From positions 7,653,501 to 7,717,500 of the forward strand of contig OW028577.1 in NCBI GenBank assembly GCA_932294295.1: DNA of 64,000 nt, in the 5' to 3' direction. Made by a program: the position numbers and the translations under genes. This document shows positions 11,863 to 22,848 of this stretch, piece by piece. Origin of the DNA: Alitta virens (Eukaryota > Annelida > Polychaeta > Phyllodocida > Nereididae). The notes under the pieces were generated by a model, which was given only the letters and a program-made list of their open reading frames with translations, was not told where the DNA came from and made no database searches. Position 1 is the stretch's first letter. Every line of letters begins with the position of its first letter.

Positions 11863-14800
11863 TCTTTCTCTAGCAGCAATGCTCCCACTGCAAGAATTAG
11901 GCAATTTATCTGATGGTTAAGTTTGTTTATAAGTATTCAATGAATACATCTATCCATGCACTGGAGATATATATGCATGACCAGTTTTACCAGCCCTTCA
12001 CATATTTTGATTCCATGGTGAATCCATATGTAGAAGTTTGCTTCCACTTTTGTGGTGTTTTTGGAGTTCATTCGGTTTGTTGTTCCTTTCTCCTGCATCT
12101 CTTTCTGGCTTGTTGCCTCCGCTGGATCCTCTGTCATGTTAACATTGAGTCCTGTCAAGTCCTGCCTCTTGTCCTGCCCTGTGGAAGCTACCAGCTTGGG
12201 CCCAGTGCTCCCTTCTTTCTGGTTAGTTTGCCACACTTCAGCTCAGTCAGGCTGACTCCTAAGCCTTTTGGACGCTAACTTAGTTTTGTCCAAATGAGAG
12301 AGTTCCAGCAAATTTGTTGGCATGCAAATGTTCATGGTGTATACGTCTACGCTTATGATGATATACGATGCTGTCTGCAGTATGGCACATTTTGATATTT
12401 TCATTATGTTATAGCCCAAAGTGTACTTATTTTTGCTGTATGATCAGAATAAAGGACCTTTTCATGCAGTATAACATACAAAAATACAATAAAATACAAT
12501 ACAATGCATTTTAGCAGATTGGCTGAATCACTGCATGCAAATTTGCATGGATGAAGCAACGGCATAACACAATATTGTATTGGAAGTTATCATGATGTAC
12601 ATTTGTACATTAAGTTAGTGCACGAATATTATAATAGCTGACCAGTGAGTTTGAGTGCATGGGTCTTTTTAGGTCATTTACCTACCATGCAGTCATTCAC
12701 CTTTGCAAAGGCAAGCCATATATATCTAGTGTACATATTGCAGAGTGGCCAAAGAGCTAATGGAATTGTCATATTTAATGAAATGAACAGGTGAGTGGTG
12801 TTCCTGGGTATACAACAGACCTAGATTTGAATCCTGGGTTGGATATTTATACATCATTTGACCTGGCTCTGCTCGGGACCCTTGAATCTTCTGCTCGCCC
12901 ACTAATTAAAGTGAATATAGATGGCGCTGGCAGAAAATATCAAAATGTGCCATACTTGTACACAGTTATCTGGCAATGTAGTAATAAGCCTGTCTGGTCT
13001 CAAAATCCCTAATTAATTTATGTTTTGGCGTAGAACAGTGTATGTATATGACCCTACCAATGTTTGTAGAATGTGCTCATGACTTAGGCAGCTCTTCATT
13101 ACCTTTGACAATGATAGCTGATTATCAAAATCTATCTACATACATATATAGAGCTGTAGCTCAGTAGGCCCACCATTTTTATAGACCCAACGTTGTGCAA
13201 ATGTGTCATATATAATACAAACAACAAGCCTATTTTTTGTGGATAAATGCAATATTGGCCCACGCGCCTCCTCTGGGATAGCATCATGCATCATGTAATG
13301 CTGCATTAAGGCTCACCAAATCCATTACATCATCTATTATTTAACACTGGCTCAAAAATAAAGTTTAATGTCAACCTTACGAGCTGTTGCAAGTTATGAG
13401 TGTGTCCATTAGGTCATGAAGACACGTACAAAAATAGCAGAACACCCTGCCCCACCCCATGCACCCCCCTAAATTGTACCCCGAATTGTATGGAGGTAGA
13501 AAGTAAGAGGAAGTGACAGGGGCTGATATTAGGGACGAATGGTGGTCAGAGTCATTACAAGCTCAGGCCAACAAGCCGTTCGGACATCACTGGGCCAGAA
13601 TAGAGGATTGCGCGCTCAATTTCTGGCCAATTGCGTCCCCCACTTGGGCCTGATTGAGGCGGGCCAGCCAGGACGCCTTGCTACAACATGCGCTGACAAG
13701 GTTCCGCTCGTTTATCATTGATTTTTGTCACGATCTAGTCTTTCAAATGACATTTCATTCGCTGAGTGGGTTGCCAGGTTCTTACAAGCCTCTTGGTCAG
13801 CGCTCGCGTGATTCCAGGCCTCCTGGGCTTCCGCAGGGGGCCCCAATATGCCGCACAATTGTCCCACACACTGACAGCCATACTGCCTCAATCTATCCCA
13901 CCCAACCAGGTTCCCCCGCAAATTCCATTGCACCGCTTAGCATCAATAGAGACAGAAAATTTCGTTTACTTTTTGATGGAATTTTCAACAAGATTGTGAG
14001 GGCATAGTTAAGGCAAAATACGAAAGTGCTCCAGCAAGATGTGGATTCCAAATTGAGTGACCCGCAATTGGTTTTGCTCTTTAATTACACAGCACGTTGG
14101 TTGGAAGGTGTTAATGATGTTCTGAGGTTAATTCAGGGCCCAGTGAATGGCTCCTGTTCTCATAGAGATTCTTCTGAAGGGCCTAAATGCCAAGATGCTC
14201 TTGTCTTGTAAGGGCCGGGTCAATGCCATTCAGGAAGTGCAGTCAGTCCCACGGCCGATTTAAGGGGCCAAGTGAAGCGCCATTTAAGCAGCGCAGAGCG
14301 CGATTGTAACGTAAGGTAACACCTGGCAGGCCCTTACGCGACGGTGTTGCCATGACAGCCAGCGTCCTGGGAGCCAGGCAGGAGCGAGGGTCAACGCTCG
14401 TGTCCCGGAGAACGTAATGAAACGCGCTACGTCGCAATAATGAGGCCGACACGCGGGCAGCACGTGGTGGAAAGCATTCCACTACATACTACGTCACACG
14501 TGCACCGAGTGTCACATTCCAGACATCTAAAACGTTCCAGGTCGTCACGACGTACGAGGGTGGTCGTTTGCGAGTCGTTTGCGAGTCGTTGCGGTTTCCA
14601 AAAGAGGTAGGCAGTGCATGGTTGCTAGGGTGCCGAAGCACGGGTCAGGACGCCTGTGGTTGCTGGCCCATTTGCGACAGTCAGTCTTGGTCTGAACATG
14701 GTCTGGTGATGACACCAGGGCCCTGCCCACTCTCAGATGCCCCAGCAAGCCACGCAACCGATCCATCTCGCCAGCCTGACAGTCTTCCCAGAGTCCCCCC

Positions 14801-15324
14801 ACAAATTCCCCCCAACCTTCAATTATTAACACTGCGCGAGTTTCTATAATGGCTACGAGCATGAAGCAGCCCCTACTGTCTGCCAGCAGTCTTTCAGGAA
14901 GCCAGCAACTGTGTGCTTTGCATAATTTCGCTCTGGTTCACTTCATAATCTGCTCCCTTGCCCTACAGCTTGTTTTTCAAAGTCTGGATGACGCAATGAC
15001 TGAGCATTGGTCCGTGGTACAAAGGTCTCTATCCTAGTTCTTCACCTGCAGGCCAGGGTGGTCAAGGGTGGTCAAGGGTTCTGCCACAAGCAAAACACAG
15101 CACCATGTTTTGCTAATGAGTTCATGTGAACTTTGTATAGTCAAGGTCAAGGGGCAAGGCACGTGATCGTGTACTGCAGTTCCATAGTTTCCTAAGTTAA
15201 GTACTGCTTTAATTATAACCTTGTGTTGTTCAGTCAGTTCAGTGGGGAATCTGCCATGCATAGATTATTGGCCTGCCAATCAAGGCTTTGGATGCATGCA
15301 GGAAGTTGGCATGAAGCATCTGTT
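11863..15324. other. Non-coding, no gene seen
   Basis: Short open frames only. A CpG-rich, palindrome-containing patch occurs at about 13540-14560. ERR/NR-type AAGGTCAAGG words occur near 15058-15075 and 15140-15152. Confidence 0.5.
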
Positions 15325-15478
15325 TAGGGAGTTTTGCTCCCAGGAGGATTTCAACTGTACAGATGACTTCTCGATTTACTTCAATCAAGATTTGAAAATG
15401 CAGTCTACTACATCAAATCAGCTTGATGAATATTGCTCCACATGGGCATTGGAAATCAATTCCTCTAAACAAAACTAA
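15325..15478 (+). pseudogene. Decayed non-LTR retrotransposon reverse-transcriptase fragment
   Basis: The plus-strand translation shows a CTDDFSIY-like word, about 20 residues, then LDEYCSTWALEINSSKQN. This matches the spacing of LINE reverse transcriptase: the Y-x-D-D catalytic box followed by the conserved YC..W.L.IN..K motif. The catalytic tyrosine is replaced by cysteine, and the surrounding frames are closed within about 150 nt. It therefore reads as a dead fragment. The call rests on motif spacing recalled from the family, not on an alignment. Confidence 0.45.
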
Positions 15479-16833
15479 TGCATTTAAGGAGCCCCAGTGT
15501 CCCCTATTAATATCCAGGAGGCACTAAAATTACTCCAAAGCACATTAAGATACACGGGCTTTGGTTTTTAGAAGCATTAAAATCAATCCAGCACAAAACA
15601 CTAGTGAAAAAAACCACCAGAAGAACGGTATCTGAGTTGGTGTGTGATATTCTGATTTAGAAAGAGAAAATCCGCATCCAGCTTGGTTTTATTGAAAGCT
15701 GCTCACTTACTGCAAGATTTGGATGAGGAGAGTGGAAGAGGGGCGTATCAACTACATTCCACGTGCCATACAAGATTGCAAGCTACTGGGACACAATGGA
15801 TGCTGCCTTGGCTCTATTGGATTCCTGATGTTGTCATCAAATAAATCATTGCGTCTCCAGTTCTGATCGAGCAGCAGGCAGTACATATCCTATCAACATC
15901 ACATGCGGTATAAATAATAATAATATTGGCTTTATGTGGCTGATATGCCATGGCATCTACTATATCATCCAGGATGATCCTGGTTACATTCATGCTGCCT
16001 GTATTTATACTCAGGAAAAAAACCAACAAAATGCCATTATAGGCATTTTACAAAAGTTAAATACTATAAATGTGCCTTTCAGATGCCATTTATCTTAAAT
16101 GTTAAGTTTAATTCGCCAATAAAGTGTTATAAAAGAGATAGAATTACTTGGCAACTAATTTGTCTAAACTGGCTGCCATTTACAACATTGTTATAATGAC
16201 ATCATTGGCGTGTGTTTGCTGCAGGGCATGCATGAACCTTGGGGACACTTTTACACGTGCCTTATTAGGCATGCATATCCCCATCATGGACACCCTATAT
16301 ATGTATGTATAATGTAACCTTGGAAGCAATCACATTAGGGGATTATCAAGAGTTGCAGGTGAATTGCTTGACACAGTATTAGGCTTTTATTGACAGAGGC
16401 CGTTCCAAGGCCAAGCTGGCCCTACCTGCTGGCACAGCCATTGAGACGAGCACTAATCAAGCAACTGGGCGAGTTTCTTTTTTGAGCCGTTTCCCATTTC
16501 AGCAGACCTCGCCCAATAGAACGACCACCTTGTTTGACACCCTCGCTAATATTATAAGCTATACAGTGTACCTTGAGTTGTAGGAGCACCTTTGCTCATG
16601 TCACAGCCTTCAACATACAGTAGTAAACTTCGCCATTATGATCACCCTTCGTACACAGCATAATTATACATAAGGACCTCAGAGTGGTGAAGTGATCTTA
16701 AATTGCTTAATTGCTTAATTCAATAGCGAGGATCCGAATGACTCAAACATCAATGTCTCAATTCAATTCATTTATTTTGCTCATAGTCTTACATAATCAT
16801 AACGTATGAGTAATGCAATTATTATTGACTAGA
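15479..16833. other. Non-coding, no gene seen
   Basis: AT-rich sequence after the retrotransposon fragment, with no supported exon. Part of it may be further decayed LINE sequence, but I could not trace a frame. Confidence 0.45.
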
Positions 16834-16950
16834 GCTGGGTGACCTCCCTAAGATGTTAATGTGCTTAATGTGCATCGCTGCTGAGAGGCCACCCAAATGC
16901 CTTATATATATATAGTTACATACTAAATATATGGAGCCAGTGGAGTGACA
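16834..16950. repeat. Dispersed repeat with stem-loop core, copy 1
   Basis: The sequence from GCTGGGTGACCTC to CCAGTGGAGTGACA recurs at 19743-19843 with small differences. GGGTGACCTC and GAGAGGCCACCC form an imperfect stem around a loop containing TTAATGTGC. Family unknown. Confidence 0.65.
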
Positions 16951-17109
16951 CATTTAATGGCAGATTGATCTTGGTTGAGAGGTGGTCTTAATGGTGAGGC
17001 GAGGTGCTCAGCTGTACTAGTTGTCTTATGTATAATCACCTCCGTTTGCATGGTCACTTCGAAGAGATGTTATTCTAGTCCTGCATCCAGTTTAATCCAT
17101 ATTACACAT

Positions 17110-17594
17110 AGAATTAGTTTCATTAAAAATGGCCTGTCATTGAACCTAGAAAAAGCTAGACAACTATATGATGCCACCTGTCACTAAACGGAACTGTCTG
17201 GCTATAGCTGGCTACTCAAGCCGGATCTAACAGTATATATTTATGATATATTAGATAAATTTCCATTAGTGGTGGAAGGTGTAAGCCGACTATAAGATAT
17301 AGGCGTAGACAAAAGCGGCTAACTTTAACCAGTTACAGCTACAGCTGTCATTTAGCTTTTTTCTTTCTTTCTTTCTTTTCTTTCTTTCTTCTTTCTTTCT
17401 CCTTTCTTCTTTCTTTCTTTCTTTTTCTGTTTCTTTTTTTCTTTCGCTCGAATTTCTGCAATAAGCAATAAGCTAAGGAAGCATACGTCACCCAGTAGCC
17501 AGCTATAGCCAGACAGTTCCGTTTAGTGACAGGTGGCATCATATAGTTGTCTAGCTTTTCCATACTTTACGACCATATTTTATGAAACTAACTG
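17110..17594. mobile_element. Foldback MITE (CAGTTAGTTTCAT family) with internal CTTT microsatellite
   Basis: The left arm (about 17110-17215) and the right arm (about 17490-17594) are inverted copies, including an essentially perfect stretch of about 60 bp around ACTATATGATGCCACC. The right end reads ATGAAACTAACTG followed by TA, as in the full copy at 51942-52226. The centre holds a (CTTT)n tract at 17358-17452. A sequence found beside this tract (GCTTCCTTAGCTTATTGC) recurs at about 18535-18555 beside another GAAA tract, suggesting that copies of this element seed these microsatellites. Confidence 0.65.
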
Positions 17595-18561
17595 TAACAT
17601 ACTCAGGTTTGCTCCACATTGTGGGGTCCAGTTTTGCAAAGCTCTGCAGCAGAATTTTTAAGAAGGGAAGATTTTATCAAGGTGGTAACGTATAATCCAA
17701 TAAGACACTCTCTGCAAAGCGGAAAGATATTCACTGTGATAAATTGTTCTGGTGCATAAAGAATTAATTCCGGTCTTTTAACCCAGAATGGGGAACCAGG
17801 TCTTCTAAAAGAGGCTGTAACAAAGATGCGACCATTTTATACTGGTTATATGACGATGTAGTGTATAGAAAAAAACGTTGATACCATCTTAAGAGCATCT
17901 ATGCATCATCCTTTTACCTTAATTCGACACCATGCATATTTATGTGGCCTTTAGTGATGACTCTTAACTGTACCAATATATGCAACATAGCTGAGCAATA
18001 CCTTGCTGTACATGGACCATTCTGCCTTGACCACAGCCCATGGCCGCCCTAGTATGGTTGGGATTATCTCAGGGATCTAGGATCCAGAGGGATCCAACTC
18101 AGACTCATCCGGGACAGCAGTAGAGTGCCCACGTGGACAGGGCGATGCTTAATAACGTGTTGGCATGCATGGGGCCTCGTGATAGGACAGAGGGCCCAAG
18201 TGGGTCTCCGGCTAAGGGCCTCTTCACTGCACTGGCATCTCTAGGCATGCAGCAGCAGCAGTAGTAGTAGCAGCAGCAGCAGTAGCAGCAGTAGCAGCAG
18301 TAGCAGCAGCAGCAGCAGTAGCAGTAACAGCAGTAGCAGCAGCAGCAGCAACTATTCTGCAGTTCCTGCCTTGTAAATATGATGGGAAATCATAGAGCCT
18401 ATAAAAGCCCACTACTGGTTTTATTGCAGGAACATCGTATAACTTCAACTGCATTCACAAAGCCTGGCATAAAGCTGAGGTGCTTGGTTATGAAGATTAT
18501 GGTTCTACTGCTGTACATAAGGAATGGAAGTATGCTTCCTTAGCTTATTGCAGAAATTCGA
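17595..18561. other. Non-coding; CAG/TAG run inside
   Basis: No supported exon. It contains a 101-bp interrupted CAG/TAG run (18250-18350) and, at about 18515-18561, a fragment matching the right arm of the element at 17110-17594. Confidence 0.55.
18250..18350. repeat. Interrupted CAG/TAG microsatellite
   Basis: About 101 bp of CAG with frequent TAG interruptions. On the plus strand the TAG units close the CAG frame, so it is not a coding polyglutamine tract. Confidence 0.85.
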
Positions 18562-18902
18562 GCGAAAGAAAAAAAGAAAGAAAGAAAGAATAAAAAAAGA
18601 AAAGAAAGAATAAAAAGAAAAAATAAGAAAAGAAAGAGAAAAAGAAAGAAAGAAAAAGAAAGAAGAAAGGAAAACAAGAAAGAAAGGAAGAATAAAGAAA
18701 GAAAGAAGAAAGGAAAACAAGAAAGAAAGGAAGAATAAAGAAAGAAAGAAGAAAGGAAAACAAGAAAGAAAGGAAGAATAAAGAAAGAAAAAAGGAAAAC
18801 AAGAAAGAAACAAAGAATAAAGTAAGAAAGAAAGGAAGAAAGAATAAAGAAAGAAACAAAGAAAGAAAGAAGAAAGAAAGAAAGAAGGAAGGAAGAAAGA
18901 AA
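18562..18902. repeat. 340-bp polypurine (GAAA-type) tract
   Basis: The plus strand is almost entirely purine apart from sparse T and C, built of AAAG/AAAGG words with a larger repeating block of roughly 43-46 bp (AAGGAAAACAAGAAAG). Long purine tracts of this kind can form triplex (H-DNA) structures. Long Phe/Ser-only open frames on the complement are by-products of the repeat. Confidence 0.85.
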
Positions 18903-19056
18903 GCCAAATCTAGTTTATCAGAAAGGAGAGCAAAGAGCTATAATTTGGCAGCCATGGTGCACATGTTTCCTCAGCTTCAGACTGTTTGAGCCATGTTTAC
19001 TGCACGTTGTCAAAACAAAAAGATGCAGAATCTGGGTGCAGAATTCAGGCAGCCTA

Positions 19057-19195
19057 CATGGCCAAATGTGCCACGTGCGTTTTCCATGAGAAGGATAAAC
19101 GCATGGTTTTCACCTCATTTTAATTAGGCAAAAACCATGCGTTTTCTATGCGTTTATCCTTCTCATGGAAAACGCACGTGGCAAATTTGGCCATG
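19057..19195. mobile_element. Palindromic MITE (CATGGCCAAATGTGCC family), copy 1
   Basis: The element begins CATGGCCAAATGTGCCACG and ends in its reverse complement. The whole 139 bp is a near-perfect foldback, with inner AAACGCATGG and CCATGCGTTT words. The left flank is TA and the right flank is CA (a decayed TA). Three further copies lie at 20221, 33585 and 47768. A TA target site plus terminal inverted repeats suggests non-autonomous Tc1/mariner-type mobilisation. Confidence 0.8.
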
Positions 19196-19742
19196 CAGGT
19201 TAATTTTATTCCGTGGTCCTTTTCATGCGTACATCATATCATAAGTTAATGCTGACTGGCAATGATATTTCTTCAGTATTGTTATGCAAGGATGCATCCT
19301 TTTTCCAGCTATATAAGCATTTGGTAGGGTAGCAATATATATATATGCAAGAGTCCTCCTTATGCCAAGTACTTGGAGATCTTTACCATTTCCATTGGAG
19401 GAGCTGACAAGGTGCCAGACACCACTTTATTCTTGACACATTGCAATTATTCTCAGCATTAATAGCTCCATATTTTATTACAGGTTCCTTCCCTCCTCTC
19501 TTTCCCTCTTTTTCTCTTTGTTACGCGCCTCATCCGCATTAATACATCAAGCAAGCCTGCTAGGGATGCCCTTATATTAGGAGGTTGACAGATTAGACAT
19601 ATCTAGCAGCCACTAAAAACTGTGGTAACAATTCTTAAGGAGCCAGGAAAACAACGAAACAACGTTGTTTTTACTGGATTATAATATATATTATAAATGT
19701 GAGGTTAACATAAAATCCTGTGTAGTGTATATTCTGTACATG

Positions 19743-19843
19743 GCTGGGTGACCTCTCTCAGATATTAATGTGCATTGCTGCTGAGAGGCCACCCAAATGC
19801 CTTATATATAGTTATATACTAAATATATGAAGCCAGTGGAGTG
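19743..19843. repeat. Dispersed repeat with stem-loop core, copy 2
   Basis: Second copy of the repeat at 16834-16950. It is followed directly (19844-19867) by a 24-bp fragment CATTCCATGAGAAGGATAAAC that matches the inner part of the palindromic MITE family. Confidence 0.65.
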
Positions 19844-20220
19844 CATTCCATGAGAAGGATAAACATTATTTGGATGTTTTATGTTTATGTTTATTCATAG
19901 CATTAATTAATAACAGTTTTATAAATTTATCTGAACGAATTTTGCAAAACATTACAATATTGATGCTTTCACAATGATGTTATTTCAATGTATTATCAAG
20001 CAGTCACAGGTGTTATGTATTAATGATGCTATTTGTTAACATTATGGCAACATCATGTGGTAACATTCTTACAACATAAATCTGTGATATTAGTCAAAAA
20101 TGCATTCCCAATGTTATGGGATGATGTTTTAATAACGTTTTTATAACATGTAAAAGAAAAACACAATAATCCTGTTGAAAAAGCATCAATATTGACATTG
20201 TTAAAATCTCTTACTATATA

Positions 20221-20360
20221 CATGGCCAAATGTGCCACGTGCATTTTCCATGAGAAGGATAAACGCATGGAAAACGCATGGTTTTTAGCTAATTATAATG
20301 AGGCAAAAACCATGCGTTTGTCCAAACGCATGGAAAACGCACGTGGCACATTTGGCCATG
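20221..20360. mobile_element. Palindromic MITE, copy 2, intact TA target duplication
   Basis: A 140-bp palindrome with ends CATGGCCAAATGTGCCACG and its complement, flanked on both sides by TA (20219-20220 and 20361-20362). It is the best-preserved copy for defining the ends of the family. Confidence 0.8.
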
Positions 20361-22813
20361 TAGGCATACTACATAAGTAAATTTAACCTACATGTACATG
20401 GAGTCTTATGGAGACACTCTTGTTCCAATCCTAAGCAGACTTAATATATAATTAACAAAAACTGAGTCTTAATATTATTAAGGAGGTGGTCTCATTACGG
20501 AAGTGATCTTGATGCAAATTTCCTGTGCATAACATAGGATGTCATAATGCCTCTGCCATAATGGTTTCATTTTGCATGAACGACAAATAGCAGTTAATTG
20601 TTTCTCTCCGTTTTCTTTTCGTAGTTTCTCGCTGTTCATCGGGAAAAAAAAAATCTGTTGAGACTATGTCCACACGGCGGCAGAATGTGAAACAGTGGAA
20701 AACTCATTGAGAAAGATGGCTTAGCAGGCAGAGAAGGTGGCTGGCTGTAGATAGGGGAAATAATATTCATGGGGAATCGTGACAATGACTACATGTGCAA
20801 GGAAAGTAAAGATGTGGAAGTTGTGCAGCAAGTCTGGTGCAGCAGCAGCAGCAGCAGCTAGCAGCAAAACAACCAACCAGCAAGCTAGCTAGCTAGCTGG
20901 TGAGAGAACGGCAAGACACGGCAGCAGGAATCAGGAACTCTGAGACACATGCATGCAGCTCGCCACAGCTATACTGCAGCACAGAATGTGGAGCTACTAG
21001 CTAGCTGCATGGTGAGCAGTGAGAAAGTGTGTGACAACACAGGCCGCTTGGCAGGCTTGTCTGCTTTGTTCCCTTTCCGCTTAGAACTGCTCGGTGGAAG
21101 CCGCTGTCTCTTTGTGCTAAAGGGCTAAAACGGTGTAGGCATTTTGTGTGTAGTAGCGTCTGGTCCCCACACTCACACTTCTCATGTAGTTTTCCGCAGT
21201 TTTGAGCAGTTTTGAGCAGCGCTGAGCAGCGTGGTAGCACTATTATGGCTCCTAAAATGTCACATCGTTCGGTATACATGTTTTGTAAACACGCATGAGG
21301 GACTCGAAAATATATTGCATGGCAACCATACAGGGCTTTTCAGTATTCACTGCTGTCCATAATTTGCCGAGTAATTGCAAGCAGGAATTGGTCACAGTGT
21401 CCCTGTTCTGTGCTTCATTAAGGAGAAGCATTCATCTATAAAGGCTCAGGCCGTATATCAGCGGTGACAGTAGAAGGACAACCCACAGCCCCACCACCCA
21501 GCGGAGGACACTTGAGCCCTCGCGTGTCTCAGCCTTGGCTTGAGTCGTTAGTGCAATTCTATTGCGGGCATAACCAGTGACACCTGCAGATCATGGTGGC
21601 GAGGCTGCCCGGACACCTTCTTAATTGGGTCAGCCCAGTTGCGCGCGTTGACCTGCCATCGGTGACCTCGTGGCGGCGCTATCATGTCGTGTGCGTATCA
21701 GTCTGCGTCACCTGGGCCTTGACCGTCTAACGTCATTGCGTATTGTCGTGCGAGCGCGGCAAACGAGGCCCTCTCGTGTCGCCACGTATTCCGCCGACGA
21801 CGTTTCATGCTATAGCCGCAACCTCCAGCCGGCGATATGGCGCCAGGAAGTTGCCACTGCGCATGCCCACAGTCCCATTGCTTTGTCTACGTCGTGGCTG
21901 GTGCATGGGCAAACGGCGACATAGCTGTGGAATGCTTCCTTTTTGATGCCAAGTCAAAAGGCCACATGCGGTTAATACTTTGTGGGGAAGATAAATGTCA
22001 CACTTGACAGATGCATCGATTCCGATCTGCTGAGCAGAGTTCATCTGTTGATACATTCTAAATCGGGTGTACCATTATACTAATCCCCGGGTCATTTCAT
22101 CACACACCTTTGGTGTTCAAATGCTGTCACATGGAGCTACGCGTGCAGTATAACCAGGTTGTGGTTTGCACCTGAAACATGCAGCCTGCGTTGCGTGGGG
22201 AGTACCCATTGGGCAGGAATCAGGGCACGGGCCAACGTGTTGTGTTATTCATCAAGCTGATTCACATCCGCATTTGTAGGGGGCGCTTCAGCCACTCCAT
22301 GATGCATTAGTCTCAAGTTGTTCGATATTTCGATGACTTGTTCCGCACACGTTGGCAGAATAGACCATCATGCAAGGGTGCACCTAAGAGCCCATAGAAT
22401 CAGAAACAAAAGTGTGTTTGGGGGGTCAACAATGTGACACGAAAGACTGAAAGCTTCAAAGCACAGGGTTAATGAAGTCACCCTAACAATGGCAGTCTTG
22501 ACCTTGCAGACGCCACCAAGGTCATGTCACCGAAGGTCTCTCGTTGCTGTCTTCAATTAGTGCATTATCCCGTGGCATCTCCCCAGGCAAGATGCACTGT
22601 ACACTGAAAATAACTACAAAGCGCCTACAAGAAGGACACAAGAAAACCCAAAAGAGAGAAGTGGATGAAAGGAAGATTGGCAACAGAGTCATGGAGAGAA
22701 ATCGAGTGTAAGCAAACCCAGGGACAGACAGATAGAACGGGACACATGACAGACAAATGGACAGACTGACAGACTGAGACAGTGGGCAGTAAAAGGCAGT
22801 TGATGAGGCGGGA

Positions 22814-22815
<2 letters not shown>

Positions 22816-22845
<30 letters not shown>
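22816..22845. repeat. (TA)n microsatellite
   Basis: Thirty nucleotides of alternating TA within a purine-rich, GACA-word-rich neighbourhood. The 169-codon open frame on the complement runs straight through it and is not credible as a protein. Confidence 0.85.

Positions 22846-22848
<3 letters not shown>

Noticed and set aside
18505..18907. Phe/Ser/Leu-rich 102- to 120-codon frames on the minus strand
   Set aside because: Complement of the purine microsatellite.
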